Positions 6,270 to 6,323 of a DNA stretch of 6,323 bases are shown in pieces. The position numbers and the translations under genes are program-made. How positions within the stretch are numbered: the first letter of the stretch is position 1; each line of letters starts with the position of its first letter. Under the pieces are notes generated by a model. It saw nothing but the letters and a program-made list of their open reading frames with translations, made no database searches and was not told the origin of the DNA. The stretch comes from Chloroflexota bacterium (lineage in GTDB: Bacteria > Chloroflexota > Limnocylindria > QHBO01), in NCBI GenBank assembly GCA_013697395.1, contig JACCWY010000503.1:1-6323 (forward strand), in the 5' to 3' direction.

Positions 6270-6323
6270 GCCTCGACCCAGCGCCGATACTTCGGGCGCC
6301 GCAGCTCGCGCCACGCGTCCGGA
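6266..6323 (-). CDS. C-terminal 18 residues of an unidentified protein (rest outside window)
   Basis: In the frame ending at TGA (6268-6266) the minus strand reads PDAWRELRRPKYRRWVEA. The stop overlaps the Nudix/SixA ATG in an ATGA junction, typical of translationally coupled genes, so this is very probably the end of an upstream operon member. The basic W-x-x-L-R-R tail would suit a CHAD-domain protein; polyphosphate kinase is another frequent neighbour of MutT1-type genes. Eighteen residues are too few to decide. Confidence 0.5.
   Translation of the reverse strand, partial: PDAWRELRRPKYRRWVEA

Noticed and set aside
6270..6314. Earlier GTG start (6314) for the Nudix/SixA gene
   Set aside because: It would overlap the upstream reading frame by 49 bases and add residues without similarity to the Nudix fold. 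The ATG at 6269 gives an ATGA junction and the normal N-terminus.

Overview
This is a very GC-rich window with tightly packed genes, strong G/C preference at third codon positions, short or overlapping junctions, and GTG as well as ATG starts. The gene content suggests Chloroflexota (a Limnocylindria-type lineage) or, second choice, Actinomycetota. The pointers are an AfsR-like ATPase/TPR regulator, an ABC-2 export pair of the YSxGxRQK clade, and a MutT1-type Nudix plus histidine-phosphatase fusion. This placement is inference, since no rRNA or other marker gene is present.

Layout. (1) Bases 1-1596, plus strand: the C-terminal 531 residues of a large STAND/AfsR-like signalling protein (end of NTPase module, winged helix, TPR array), whose N-terminus lies left of the window. 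(2) Bases 1612-3329, minus strand: a two-gene ABC-2 exporter operon, ATPase then permease, coupled by a 4-base GTGA overlap. It converges on gene 1 with only 15 bases between the stops. (3) Bases 3330-3431: a 102-base divergent promoter region carrying two mirror-image copies of a 15-base motif that ends in a -10-like hexamer 6-7 bases before each ATG, which suggests leaderless mRNAs. (4) Bases 3432-4579, plus strand: a monomeric sarcosine oxidase/SolA-family FAD oxidoreductase split over three reading frames by two +1 shifts. All key flavin residues are still present, so it is a very young pseudogene or a consensus error. (5) Bases 4580-4771: a 192-base gene-free gap between convergent genes, almost filled by an element with long imperfect terminal inverted repeats, each arm also able to form its own small hairpin. 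(6) Bases 4772-6323, minus strand: an apparent operon of the last 18 codons of an unidentified gene, a Nudix/SixA fusion (ATGA overlap) and a macrodomain protein (16-base gap).

How the genes fit together. The right-hand operon reads as nucleotide housekeeping: the Nudix domain removes damaged nucleotides or dinucleoside polyphosphates, and the macrodomain acts on ADP-ribose derivatives. The ABC pair is a self-contained exporter of unknown substrate. The oxidoreductase faces away from it and shares the divergent control region. I see no defence island, phage, CRISPR, rRNA or tRNA here. The most unusual parts are the inverted-repeat element and the mirrored promoter motif.
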